Source: Elusimicrobiota bacterium
GTDB lineage: Bacteria > Elusimicrobiota > Elusimicrobia > UBA1565 > UBA9628
Assembly: GCA_016207665.1 (NCBI GenBank)
Contig: JACQPG010000021.1
Coordinates: forward strand, 1-45,953
Length of the DNA: 45,953 bases
Direction: 5' to 3'
Shown: positions 16,731 to 24,095 of the stretch, one piece after another
How positions within the stretch are numbered: position 1 is the stretch's first letter
Layout of the letters: the number at the start of each line of letters is the position of its first letter
Made by a program: the position numbers and the translations under genes
The notes under the pieces: model-generated
Told to the model about the DNA's origin: nothing
The model's database searches: none
The model's input: only the letters and a program-made list of their open reading frames with translations

Positions 16731-17580
16731 CCTGCGCCCCTGCCGCGCTCTGGGCGCAGTAAATCAGGTTGACGAACATCATGGCGCGGGTCACCTGGCC
16801 GATGCGATTGTCGGGGGAAGTGAACAGCCCCGCGCGAGCCGAGACCGCGTCTACGTCGAAGTTTCCTTGATAGGACACGTCGATGACCGCGGCTCCGGGC
16901 TTGATCCAGGAAGGAGCCAGGCGGAAGCCCGCGCCGGGCACGGCCGTGACCACGATATCCGCTATCCTCACGGCCGCTTCAAGATCCCGAGGACGGGTCT
17001 TGCGATAGCAGGTCACCACCGTCGCCCCCAGGTTCTCGAGCATCAGGCTCAGCGGCTTGCCCACCCGCATCGAGTTGTTCACGACCGCGACGAATGAGCC
17101 GTCGATCGGCACGGAATAATGCTGCAGCGTCTTCACCACGGCCTTGGCGGTGGCCGGCACCACGCATTTGATGCCGCGCGCCTCGTCGAGGAAACGCTTG
17201 AATTTGATGAGATAGCCCAGATTGACCGAATGCAGGCCCTCCACATCCTTGCGCGGCGAGACAAGGTCCATGATATCCTCATCGGCCAGGGAACCACCGA
17301 TGGGGTAAAGCACCATGACCCCGGTCACCTTCGCATCCTCATTGAGCCGGCCGATGGCCTGGAGCAGCTCGCTCTGGTCGGCGGCTTGGACGCTCAACGA
17401 TTTGAGCCCCAGCTTGGCCGCGTCCCTCAGAATGAGATCCCGGTATTGGCGAGAGCCCGCGTCGGCGCTTGGGCCGCAGAGCACTGTGGCCAGGCAGGGA
17501 TTGGAGGCCAGACCCGTCCGGGCCTCTTTGACCCAGTCCAAGAACCCGTCGGCGACTTTGCGGCAATCGAGCACAGGCAT
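16684..17580 (-). CDS. FolD/Mtd1-like methylene-tetrahydrofolate dehydrogenase
   Basis: A 298-residue member of the FolD superfamily, which acts in cytoplasmic one-carbon metabolism. PRKDVEGLHSVNLGYL and the Rossmann segment VVNNSMRVGKPLSLML are recognisable. Bifunctional FolD carries a YxxxK motif whose Lys is needed for cyclohydrolase activity. Here the tyrosine is Y46 (SRQYRDLI) and the +4 residue is I50, so the Lys is missing. QLPLP is replaced by VLYPIGG. As I remember it, the monofunctional yeast NAD-dependent enzyme Mtd1 shows the same changes (YFPVFG, KDVEGLN). I infer a dehydrogenase without cyclohydrolase activity. The start is ATG 17580. A small hairpin (17588-17601) lies in the leader. 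It is divergent from tlyA. Confidence 0.8.
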   Translation of the reverse strand: MPVLDCRKVADGFLDWVKEARTGLASNPCLATVLCGPSADAGSRQYRDLILRDAAKLGLKSLSVQAADQSELLQAIGRLNEDAKVTGVMVLYPIGGSLADEDIMDLVSPRKDVEGLHSVNLGYLIKFKRFLDEARGIKCVVPATAKAVVKTLQHYSVPIDGSFVAVVNNSMRVGKPLSLMLENLGATVVTCYRKTRPRDLEAAVRIADIVVTAVPGAGFRLAPSWIKPGAAVIDVSYQGNFDVDAVSARAGLFTSPDNRIGQVTRAMMFVNLIYCAQSAAGAQAKAAGAGPRGSARSR

Positions 17581-17607
17581 AAAATGTCGGCTTGAGAGCC
17601 GAAAATA

Positions 17608-17613
17608 TATCAT
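17608..17613 (+). promoter_or_regulatory. Predicted tlyA -10 element
   Basis: TATCAT, one mismatch from the consensus, lies seven bases before the tlyA ATG in an AT-rich stretch between divergent genes. As with the metallophosphoesterase, this spacing implies a leaderless mRNA. Confidence 0.35.
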
Positions 17614-17620
17614 ATCACCC

Positions 17621-18388
17621 ATGCGCCGCTCCCGATTGGATCTTCTCCTGGTCGAGAGGGGTCTGTTCCAGACCCGCGCCAAGGCCCAGGCGGCGGTGAT
17701 GGCCGGTCAGGTGCTGGTGGACGGACGCATCGCCCAAAAGCCGGGCAGTCCCGTCTCAAGCGACAGCGCGCTCGAGCTCGTCAAGCCCTCGCCCTATGTC
17801 TCCCGCGGAGGCCTCAAGCTCGAGGCCGCGCTCGACCATTACCAGATCGATCCCAAGGACCGGGTGTGCCTGGACCTGGGTTCCTCCACCGGGGGATTTA
17901 CCGACTGCCTGCTCCAGCGCGGCGCCCGCCGAGTCTATGCCGTGGACGTGGGCCGGCGCCAGCTCGATGACAGGTTGCGCCAAAATCCCAGAGTGCTGAG
18001 CTTCGAGGAGACGCATGCGCGGCGCCTGCCTGAGCTAGGCCTCGATCCCCCGCCGGATCTGGCCGTGATCGACGTCTCCTTCATCTCTCTGACCCAGGTC
18101 TTGGCCCCGGTCGTCCAGACGCTCAAGCGGCCTTTCGATATCGTCGCCTTGATCAAGCCTCAATTCGAGGTGGGGCCGAAACTCGCGCCCAAGGGCGTGG
18201 TGCGCAGCGCGGAAAATCGCCAGATCGCCGTCGAAAAGGTCCGGCTCGCCCTTGCCGGGCTGGGCCTTCAGGAGCAAGGGCTCTTCGAATCCCCGGTCAA
18301 AGGACCCAAAGGCAACGTCGAGTTTTTTATCTGGCTTCGGCCTGGGGATCGACCCTCGGCGGCGGAGGCGGAGACCCGTCCCAATTGA
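17621..18388 (+). CDS. tlyA: TlyA-family rRNA 2'-O-methyltransferase
   Basis: 255 residues. TlyA methylates ribose 2'-OH groups in rRNA (C1409 of 16S and, in some species, C1920 of 23S). An N-terminal S4 RNA-binding domain (about residues 4-60, RLDLLLVERGLFQTRAKAQA) is joined to an FtsJ-like methyltransferase domain starting with SRGGLKLEAAL and the SAM-binding LDLGSSTGGFTDCLLQRGA. Further catalytic segments are VIDVSFISL, LIKPQFEVG and KGNVEFFIWL. Length is normal. The start is ATG 17621. Its 3' end overlaps the converging unknown gene by 62 bp. Confidence 0.95.
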   Translation: MRRSRLDLLLVERGLFQTRAKAQAAVMAGQVLVDGRIAQKPGSPVSSDSALELVKPSPYVSRGGLKLEAALDHYQIDPKDRVCLDLGSSTGGFTDCLLQRGARRVYAVDVGRRQLDDRLRQNPRVLSFEETHARRLPELGLDPPPDLAVIDVSFISLTQVLAPVVQTLKRPFDIVALIKPQFEVGPKLAPKGVVRSAENRQIAVEKVRLALAGLGLQEQGLFESPVKGPKGNVEFFIWLRPGDRPSAAEAETRPN

Positions 18389-18737
18389 CATACACGTCCT
18401 CGGGTAGCACCTGCTCGTTGACTCCGACGGAGGTCAGTAGATAGAGCACGACGGCGTCGACCGGGTCGACGGCCCTTTGAGAAACCATCGGCATCCGGTC
18501 GCGCAACGTCCTCTTGGGGGTCACGAACTCCAAGGCCATGCCGTCGATCCAAGGGAAACGATGGGCGAGCATCGAGCGGACCTGATCGCGGACCGCCTGC
18601 ATGTAGGAAGAGGTGTCGTCGGCGGCGACGGATATGGAGATGACGTTGGGAACGGGCCTGCGATCGGGAGGAGTCTCGGTGTAGACGCGAAGGCCTTGGA
18701 ATTGATCGGGCGAAATATCCCTGATCAGCCCGGTCAT
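18327..18737 (-). CDS. Unknown protein, converging on tlyA
   Basis: 136 residues; no family recognised. The composition looks like a real soluble alpha/beta protein (GLRVYTETPP, VPNVISISVAADDTSSYMQA, FPWIDGMALEFVTPKRTL) with a Pro-rich tail SPPPPPRVDP. No signal peptide or membrane segment. The start is ATG 18737. The last 62 bp overlap tlyA tail to tail. The overlapped part encodes the low-complexity tail, so the true C-terminus may matter little. Confidence 0.6.
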   Translation of the reverse strand: MTGLIRDISPDQFQGLRVYTETPPDRRPVPNVISISVAADDTSSYMQAVRDQVRSMLAHRFPWIDGMALEFVTPKRTLRDRMPMVSQRAVDPVDAVVLYLLTSVGVNEQVLPEDVYVNWDGSPPPPPRVDPQAEAR

Positions 18738-18815
18738 CTCGGCGCCCCCGCCTTGAGAGCGCTCCCCCGTCGCGCAAGCCTCCGACGCGCGGTACGGAAA
18801 TGATGCCCTTACGCT

Positions 18816-19115
18816 ATGAACATGAAAACATCAATGGCTTTGACATTGCTCTTAGCCGCGGGCCACGCCGCGGCCATGGACATGTCCGCCTATTTCCGCA
18901 TAGTCGACCAGGCAGCGGAGCGCGCGGGCAAGACCAAAATTATCGGCAACTCGGTGGTCACGGCGAAGAACCTCCCTGGCGCATTGCGGCTGATGTATTG
19001 GGAAGCTAAAGACGCCATCCCTCAGGCGGAAGGCCGCGTTCAGGCGGCCCCAGGCCGAAGAAACGCGCACGCGCGATCGATCTCGCTGATGAAAAGGCAT
19101 ATCCCGTTGAGTTAA
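18816..19115 (+). CDS. Unknown small secreted protein
   Basis: 99 residues; not recognised. The N-terminus MNMKTSMALTLLLAAGHAAA is a good signal peptide with a cleavage site after AAA, followed by MDMSAYFRIVDQAAERAGKT. The second half (from about residue 70) is Arg/Ala-rich and less convincing, so the gene may be frameshifted or truncated there. ATG 18822 is an alternative start. A structured, non-coding stretch and a terminator follow it. Confidence 0.5.
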   Translation: MNMKTSMALTLLLAAGHAAAMDMSAYFRIVDQAAERAGKTKIIGNSVVTAKNLPGALRLMYWEAKDAIPQAEGRVQAAPGRRNAHARSISLMKRHIPLS

Positions 19116-19166
19116 GCGATTTCATGGCATCCTTAAGAGGAACCGATCATCGTATCGTAGGGAGTC

Positions 19167-19303
19167 GGGGCGTGGCCCTGGAAGGTGCCGAGAAGCCATC
19201 TCTTGAGCAACGAAGCAACGCGGTGGAGATGAGCTGCGCCTCTGCCGCAGCGATCGCGAGCCCCTAGGGCTGTCGATTCACAAGAGTCACGGGCGCCACG
19301 CCC
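19167..19303 (+). ncRNA. Candidate structured RNA of unknown class
   Basis: The stretch 19116-19392 has no convincing gene. Within it, 19168-19179 pairs with 19291-19303 (GGGCGTGGCCCT with GGGCGCCACGCCC, one bulge) as a closing helix. Inside are four more helices: CATCTC 19197-19202 with GAGATG 19226-19231; GCTGCG 19233-19238 with CGCAGC 19246-19251; AGCCC/GGGCT around CTA near 19259-19271; and GATTC/GAGTC near 19275-19288. A strong intrinsic terminator follows 28 bases later. I do not recognise it as 6S, SRP, tmRNA, RNase P or a known riboswitch. It could also be the 5' leader of the downstream cupin gene or simply a structured 3' UTR. Confidence 0.4.
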
Positions 19304-19331
19304 ATTTTTAGCAGCAGTCCTTCCCGCCTTC

Positions 19332-19361
19332 AAGCCCGGCCGTTGGCCGGGCTTTTCTTTT
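19332..19361 (+). terminator. Rho-independent terminator
   Basis: A perfect 10-bp stem AAGCCCGGCC (19332-19341) and GGCCGGGCTT (19345-19354) with a GTT loop is followed by TTCTTTTC. It ends transcription from the left, including the candidate RNA, and isolates sugar cluster 1, whose first ATG is 31 bp further on. Confidence 0.9.
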
Positions 19362-19392
19362 CTGCTATATTTCACAAGCGCCCGGCACGCGA

Positions 19393-19809
19393 ATGTCAAA
19401 CGATTTCCAAGACGATCCCAAGACCTGGCCCAAAGGCCCCTTGGTGATGCTGGACCCGGCTCACGCGGATGAGCGGGGCGCCATACAACCTTTGCTTGAG
19501 CGCATGATGCGAAGCGCCTGCCTGATCGATTCGAAAAAGGGGGCTCTCCGCGCCAATCACTACCATAAGACCGATTGGCATTATTGCTATCTGCTCTCGG
19601 GAAGCATGGAATATTATCACCGGCCCACCGGCATCGAGAGGCCGCCCAAAAAGCTTGTCGTCCGGGCGGGACAGATGATATTCACCCCTCCCATGGTCGA
19701 TCATGCGATGAAGTTTTTGGAACCGACGGTATTCCTGACCCTTTCGCGCAATCCCCGGGACCAACGTTCCTACGAGGCGGACGTCATACGAGTCCCGCTC
19801 ATCAAGTGA
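19393..19809 (+). CDS. Cupin-fold protein, sugar-isomerase-like
   Basis: A 138-residue single-domain cupin. The metal-binding pattern is visible in RANHYHKTDWHYCYLLSGSM (His-x-His and downstream Glu in SMEYYHRP) and in FTPPMVDHAMKFLEPTVFL. Small cupins beside sugar methyltransferases and epimerases are often nucleotide-sugar isomerases or epimerases (FdtA- or RmlC-like). The role here is inferred from position only. It is the first gene of sugar cluster 1. Its stop overlaps the GTG of the methyltransferase gene. Confidence 0.85.
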   Translation: MSNDFQDDPKTWPKGPLVMLDPAHADERGAIQPLLERMMRSACLIDSKKGALRANHYHKTDWHYCYLLSGSMEYYHRPTGIERPPKKLVVRAGQMIFTPPMVDHAMKFLEPTVFLTLSRNPRDQRSYEADVIRVPLIK

Positions 19810-21080
19810 CGGCCACGCAACCCAAGACCGGCGCCGGCCCCAACGCCGTGCGGCGCAGAGCCGATTGCCGGCTCTGCGGCTCCAAGGAGCTGGAGCTGGT
19901 TTTCGCCCTCACGCCGACGCCTCCGGCCAACGCCTTCGTGCCCGCCGAAAAGCGCGATACCCCCCAGCAGCGCTTTCCTTTGGACCTGTTTTTCTGCCGC
20001 GAGTGCACGCATCTGCAGCTCCTCGACGTGGTCGACCCGGCGCTGCTCTTCGAGGACTACGTCTATGTCTCCGGGACTTCCCCGGTGTTCGTCAACCATT
20101 TCAAGGGCTACGCCGAGGACATGATCCACCGCTTCGGGCTCAAGGCTCCCGACCTGGTGATCGACATCGGCTCCAATGACGGGACGCTGCTGCGGTTTTT
20201 CAAGGACAAGGGCCTCCAGGTGCTGGGGATCGATCCGGCCAAGAAGATCGCCGAGCAGGCGACGAAAGCGGGCGTCAAGACCATGGCCGAGTTCTTCACT
20301 CCCGAGCTGGCCGAGCGCCTGCGCCGCAAGGAAGGGCCCGCCCAGCTCATCTGCGCCAACAATGTCTTCGCCCACGCCGACGATCTCAAGGGGATGGTGG
20401 CCGGGATACGGCATCTGCTGGCGCCTGACGGCGTGTTCGTCTTCGAGGTGTCCTATCTGGCCGACGTGATCAACAAGACCCTCTTCGACACCATATACCA
20501 CGAGCACCTGGCCTATCACGCGGTCAAGCCGCTGCAGCGTTTTTTCCGGGATAACGGCATGGAGCTCATCGAGGCGCTGCGGGTCGATTCTCATGGAGGC
20601 TCCCTGCGCGGCATGGCGCAAAGGACGGGCGCCAAGCGCGACGTCGGCGCCTCGGTGGCTGAGCTCCTGGCTCTTGAGGAGAAACTGGGATTGCACAAGG
20701 CCGAGACCTATCGCAGGTTCGACCGGCAGATCGACGAACGACGCCGGGAGTTGGTGGCCGTGCTCAAGAGCCTCAAGGCCGAGGGCAAGAGGATCGCGGG
20801 CTTCGGCGCTCCGGCCAAGGCCACCACTCTCATGCATCATTTCGGTCTGGGTCCGGAGTATCTCGATTTCGTGGTCGACGATAGCCCGCTCAAGCAAGGG
20901 CTCTTCACTCCCGGCCATCATATTCCCGTCCTTTCCTCCAAGGCGCTCGAGGAAAGAAGGCCGGACGCCTTGCTGATACTGGCCTGGAACTTCGCCCCCT
21001 CGATCATCGAGAAGAACAAGGCCTTCGCCCAGCGGGGCGGCAGATTCATCATTCCCTTGCCCAAGGTGGAATATCGGTGA
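19806..21080 (+). CDS. Zinc-binding C-methyltransferase for NDP-deoxysugars
   Basis: 424 residues in the three-part layout of TylC3/NovU-like sugar C-methyltransferases. An N-terminal zinc ribbon (CRLCGS, about residue 20, and FFCRECTHLQ) is followed by a SAM-binding Rossmann domain with DLVIDIGSNDGTLLRFF and the conserved IYHEHLAYH, which includes catalytic His residues. A C-terminal domain carries RIAGFGAPAKATTLMHHF. These enzymes methylate a keto-deoxysugar nucleotide. The start is GTG 19806, within GTGA at the cupin stop. An upstream extension in the same frame overlaps the cupin gene and is not conserved in character. Confidence 0.92.
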   Translation: MTATQPKTGAGPNAVRRRADCRLCGSKELELVFALTPTPPANAFVPAEKRDTPQQRFPLDLFFCRECTHLQLLDVVDPALLFEDYVYVSGTSPVFVNHFKGYAEDMIHRFGLKAPDLVIDIGSNDGTLLRFFKDKGLQVLGIDPAKKIAEQATKAGVKTMAEFFTPELAERLRRKEGPAQLICANNVFAHADDLKGMVAGIRHLLAPDGVFVFEVSYLADVINKTLFDTIYHEHLAYHAVKPLQRFFRDNGMELIEALRVDSHGGSLRGMAQRTGAKRDVGASVAELLALEEKLGLHKAETYRRFDRQIDERRRELVAVLKSLKAEGKRIAGFGAPAKATTLMHHFGLGPEYLDFVVDDSPLKQGLFTPGHHIPVLSSKALEERRPDALLILAWNFAPSIIEKNKAFAQRGGRFIIPLPKVEYR

Positions 21081-22141
21081 TGGAGCTGCTGCGTTCGGAT
21101 ATCACGGAGATCGTCGAGGGCCTGGGCCGCGACGCCCAAGCCTTCGCGGGGAAAACCGTGCTCATGTGCGGCGCCCGCGGCTTCCTCGGGCGATATTTCC
21201 TCGAGACCTTCAAGCAGCTCAACGAGCATGTCCTGCGCAAGCCGGTCAAGATACTCGCCGTCGACAATCTGATCACGGCCGGCCCGGGGGGAGCCTCGCT
21301 GGCCCCGATCCCGCACGTCAAGTTCATCAAGCACGACGTGATCAAGCCTTTGGAGCTGCGCCAACGCATCGCCTTCGTCATTCACGCCGCCGGCATCGCC
21401 AGTCCCTATTATTACCGGGCCCATCCTCTCGAGACGCTGGAAGTCGCCACGGCGGGGACCAAAAACCTGCTGGAAGTCGCCCGCAAGAATCAAGCCCGCT
21501 TTCTTTTCTTCAGCTCGAGCGAGATATACGGGGATCCCGACCCGAAATACGTGCCGACCCCCGAGAGCTATAGGGGCAATGTCAGCTGCCATGGACCCCG
21601 GGCTTGCTACGACGAGAGCAAAAGGCTCGGAGAGACCCTGTGCTACGTTTACCATCAAAAATTCGGCACGTCCACCAATATGGTGAGGCCCTTCAATGTC
21701 TATGGGCCCGGGATGCAGGAGACCGATTATCGCGTGCTCCCGAATTTCGCCAGCCGGATCAAGGGCGACAGGCCGCTGAAGGTCTACGGTTCCGGCTCGC
21801 AGACCCGCACTTTCTGCTATGTCAACGACGCCTTGGTGGGTTTTCTCAAGGTGCTGCTCCTGGGCGCCCCGGGGGAGGCTTACAATATCGGCAATCCCAA
21901 GCCTGAGATCTCCATGGTGGAGTTGGTCAAGATGACGGAGAAGGTTCTCGGGCGCCCGGTCAAGCACAACGTCGTGGAATATCCCGACAGCTATCCGGCC
22001 GATGAGCCCAATCGCCGCTGCCCCGATATCACCAAAGCCCGGCTTCAATTGGGTTACCAGCCCCGAGTCTCTTTGCCCGAAGGCCTGAAGCGCTTCTTCC
22101 GCTGGGCCGATTCCGTCTATAAGGGCGATCTCTCCCCCTAA
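21080..22141 (+). CDS. NAD-dependent nucleotide-sugar epimerase/dehydratase (UDP-glucuronate decarboxylase-like)
   Basis: A 353-residue extended SDR enzyme. The NAD-binding motif GARGFLGRYFLETF is preceded by about 30 residues. The active-site region has FFSSSEIYGDPD, and the catalytic Tyr and Lys lie in ACYDESKRLGETLCY. MVRPFNVYGPGM and RTFCYVNDALVGFLK are typical of UDP-glucuronate decarboxylases and dTDP-glucose 4,6-dehydratases. The decarboxylase type is favoured by YDESKR and RPFNVYGPGM. It probably makes UDP-xylose or a related sugar. ATG 21080 shares its A with the preceding TGA; GTG 21077 is possible. Confidence 0.9.
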   Translation: MELLRSDITEIVEGLGRDAQAFAGKTVLMCGARGFLGRYFLETFKQLNEHVLRKPVKILAVDNLITAGPGGASLAPIPHVKFIKHDVIKPLELRQRIAFVIHAAGIASPYYYRAHPLETLEVATAGTKNLLEVARKNQARFLFFSSSEIYGDPDPKYVPTPESYRGNVSCHGPRACYDESKRLGETLCYVYHQKFGTSTNMVRPFNVYGPGMQETDYRVLPNFASRIKGDRPLKVYGSGSQTRTFCYVNDALVGFLKVLLLGAPGEAYNIGNPKPEISMVELVKMTEKVLGRPVKHNVVEYPDSYPADEPNRRCPDITKARLQLGYQPRVSLPEGLKRFFRWADSVYKGDLSP

Positions 22142-22152
22142 CCCTCCGGGCG

Positions 22153-23067
22153 ATGACGGCACGATTGGGTCTCATCGGCGCCGGCCTCTGGGGCCGCAAT
22201 TATATACGCACCCTAGCCACATTCCCAACCGCGTCATTGACCCGGCTGGCCAGCCGCAATCCCGAGGCCGGCTCCTGGGTGGGTCCAGCCTGCGAGATCA
22301 GCTCCGATTGGAGGGATTTGATCGCGGCCAAGGACTTGGACGGGGTCATCATCGCTACCCCGCCTTCCTGCCACGCCGAGATGCTCGGCGCGGCCCTGCG
22401 TCGCGGCCTTCCCGCCCTCGTGGAAAAACCGCTGACCCTCGATCGGGACCAAGCCCTGGCTCTCAAGCGCCAGGCCGAGGAGAACCCGGCATTCGTGCTG
22501 GTCGACCATATCTATCTGTTCCATCCCGGTTACGAAACGCTCAGGGCGCGGCTCAAGGGCCGAGGTCCCTTCTCGATCGAATCCGAGGGAGGCAATCTAG
22601 GGCCTTATCGCCCGGACGCCGGGCCCTTATGGGATTACGGCCCGCACGACGTCGCGCTTTGCCTCGACCTCGTGGGGCTGCCCCCCGCCAAGGTCTCGGC
22701 CAGGCGCGCGCCCAAGTTGCCCGATATCCAAGGCGAGAACATAGAGATAAGCCTCGACTTCTCCGATGGGAGCCACGCCCGCCTGACCGTCGGCAACGCT
22801 TGGCCCGCCAAACGGCGGCGCTTCACGGCCAAGGGCGACGGGCAGGAATACGTCTTCGATGACTTGGACGAGACCAAGCTGCGGTTTCACGACGGCGAGC
22901 AAGGCAGCCAAGCCGTCGCCGTCTCTCCCGATCTTCCCTTGAACCGCTGCCTCAACCGCTTCATCGAGGGCCTGCGATCGGGCTCGCGCGATCTCTCGAG
23001 CCTTTCTCTGGGTGTAGAGGTCGTGGATTGCCTCCATCGCTGCGAGTCGTCACTCAAACAGCGATAA
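22153..23067 (+). CDS. Gfo/Idh/MocA-family oxidoreductase
   Basis: A 304-residue NAD(P)-dependent sugar oxidoreductase. The Rossmann start is LGLIGAGLWGRNYIRTL, then VIIATPPSCHAEML and LVEKPLTLDRDQAL, where the Glu-Lys-Pro motif contains the catalytic Lys. DYGPHDVALCLDL carries the conserved Asp/His region. In surface polysaccharide clusters such enzymes oxidise or reduce the 3-position of UDP-sugars. It follows the epimerase gene by 11 bp in the same direction. A second family member occurs at 43993-44955. Confidence 0.92.
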   Translation: MTARLGLIGAGLWGRNYIRTLATFPTASLTRLASRNPEAGSWVGPACEISSDWRDLIAAKDLDGVIIATPPSCHAEMLGAALRRGLPALVEKPLTLDRDQALALKRQAEENPAFVLVDHIYLFHPGYETLRARLKGRGPFSIESEGGNLGPYRPDAGPLWDYGPHDVALCLDLVGLPPAKVSARRAPKLPDIQGENIEISLDFSDGSHARLTVGNAWPAKRRRFTAKGDGQEYVFDDLDETKLRFHDGEQGSQAVAVSPDLPLNRCLNRFIEGLRSGSRDLSSLSLGVEVVDCLHRCESSLKQR

Positions 23068-23138
23068 ATCGATATTGACCGCGACGACGGTCTAGCGTAG
23101 AATGACTAGGTGACCGAGAATAGCGCCGGAAAGCGGCC

Positions 23139-24095
23139 ATGAGGATTTGGCTCGTTCCCGATCCCGAGTCCCCGAACGGAGACGACGCATTTTGCCGGGA
23201 GATCGCTCGCGGAGCCGTCGCTCGAGGCCATGTGGCGGTCATCTCGCCCACCATCTCAGGGGCCCTCCCGGGAGATCTGGTTCTGGTCAACCGATTCCAA
23301 TCGGAGCCGCTTCGCCTGGCGCGCGCGGCCGGCTGCAAGACCGCCATACGCTTCATAGATTCCTATCCCGGCGCGGACGCCGAGGCCTTGAACGAGGTCC
23401 GGGGCCTGACCCTGGCGGCCGATCGGGTCCTGGTTCCCAACCTCCACCTGGCCACGCTGGTCAAGAGCTGGGGCGCGAATGGACAGGTCCGACAGGTCCC
23501 ATACGCCTACGACAAGATACCGGCTCAGGCCATCGCCATGGTCACGGTGCGAGCCAGTCGCTCCTCTTTCCCCGTGGTCTGCTGCAGCTCTTTCGATCGC
23601 GCCGCCTTGCCCGGCCTCGAAACGCTGGTTTTGGCGGTATCTCGGCTGAGGCTCGGCTGCCATCTGTTCCTGATCGGGGAAGGCCCCGGCGAGCTTGCGC
23701 TCAAGGAGCGGGTCCGGCAGCTCGCCATCACCGACAAGGTCAGCTTCCTGGGCAAACTCCCCCATCAAAAGACCCTCGAATATATACGGGCCTCCAAGGC
23801 CTATATCGATCCCTGCGGACTGGAAGGCTTCCCCACCATGGGCCTCTATGCCTTGGCCGAGGGGTGTCCGGTGATCGCCGCTAAAGCCGGCGCGCTCACG
23901 GAATTGATCCAGGACAGGGTCAATGGGATGATGTTCAACCACGGCAGCCCCGCATCGCTCTGCGAGGCCATCGTCACGCTTTGGTCGGTGCGCGGGCTGT
24001 CCCTGCGGCTTATTGAGGAAGGCATACGAACCATCAGCAATCACTCATGGGAACACACGGTCCAGGCCGTTTTCGAGGCCCTGGAGGATCTGTGA
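23139..24095 (+). CDS. GT4-like glycosyltransferase
   Basis: A 318-residue GT-B-fold glycosyltransferase. It is short for GT4 because the N-terminal domain is reduced. The acceptor domain starts MRIWLVPDPESPNGDDAFCR. The donor domain has LFLIGEGPGELALKERV, KVSFLGKLPHQKTLEYI and GLEGFPTMGLYALAEGCPVI, which contains the ExxxxxxxE-like sugar-nucleotide site. It probably adds one sugar during surface glycan assembly on the cytoplasmic face. It is 71 bp after the oxidoreductase gene, and its stop overlaps the start of the next gene (TGATG). Confidence 0.88.
   Translation: MRIWLVPDPESPNGDDAFCREIARGAVARGHVAVISPTISGALPGDLVLVNRFQSEPLRLARAAGCKTAIRFIDSYPGADAEALNEVRGLTLAADRVLVPNLHLATLVKSWGANGQVRQVPYAYDKIPAQAIAMVTVRASRSSFPVVCCSSFDRAALPGLETLVLAVSRLRLGCHLFLIGEGPGELALKERVRQLAITDKVSFLGKLPHQKTLEYIRASKAYIDPCGLEGFPTMGLYALAEGCPVIAAKAGALTELIQDRVNGMMFNHGSPASLCEAIVTLWSVRGLSLRLIEEGIRTISNHSWEHTVQAVFEALEDL

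Noticed and set aside
19275-19300. tRNA-like or 6S/SRP RNA in the structured stretch
   Set aside because: No T-arm GGTTCGA motif, no SRP GGAAG signature and no single-rod 6S layout could be found.
19133-19399. 88-residue minus-strand open frame
   Set aside because: It reads through the terminator and helices of the structured stretch, is Arg/Gly-rich and has no family match.
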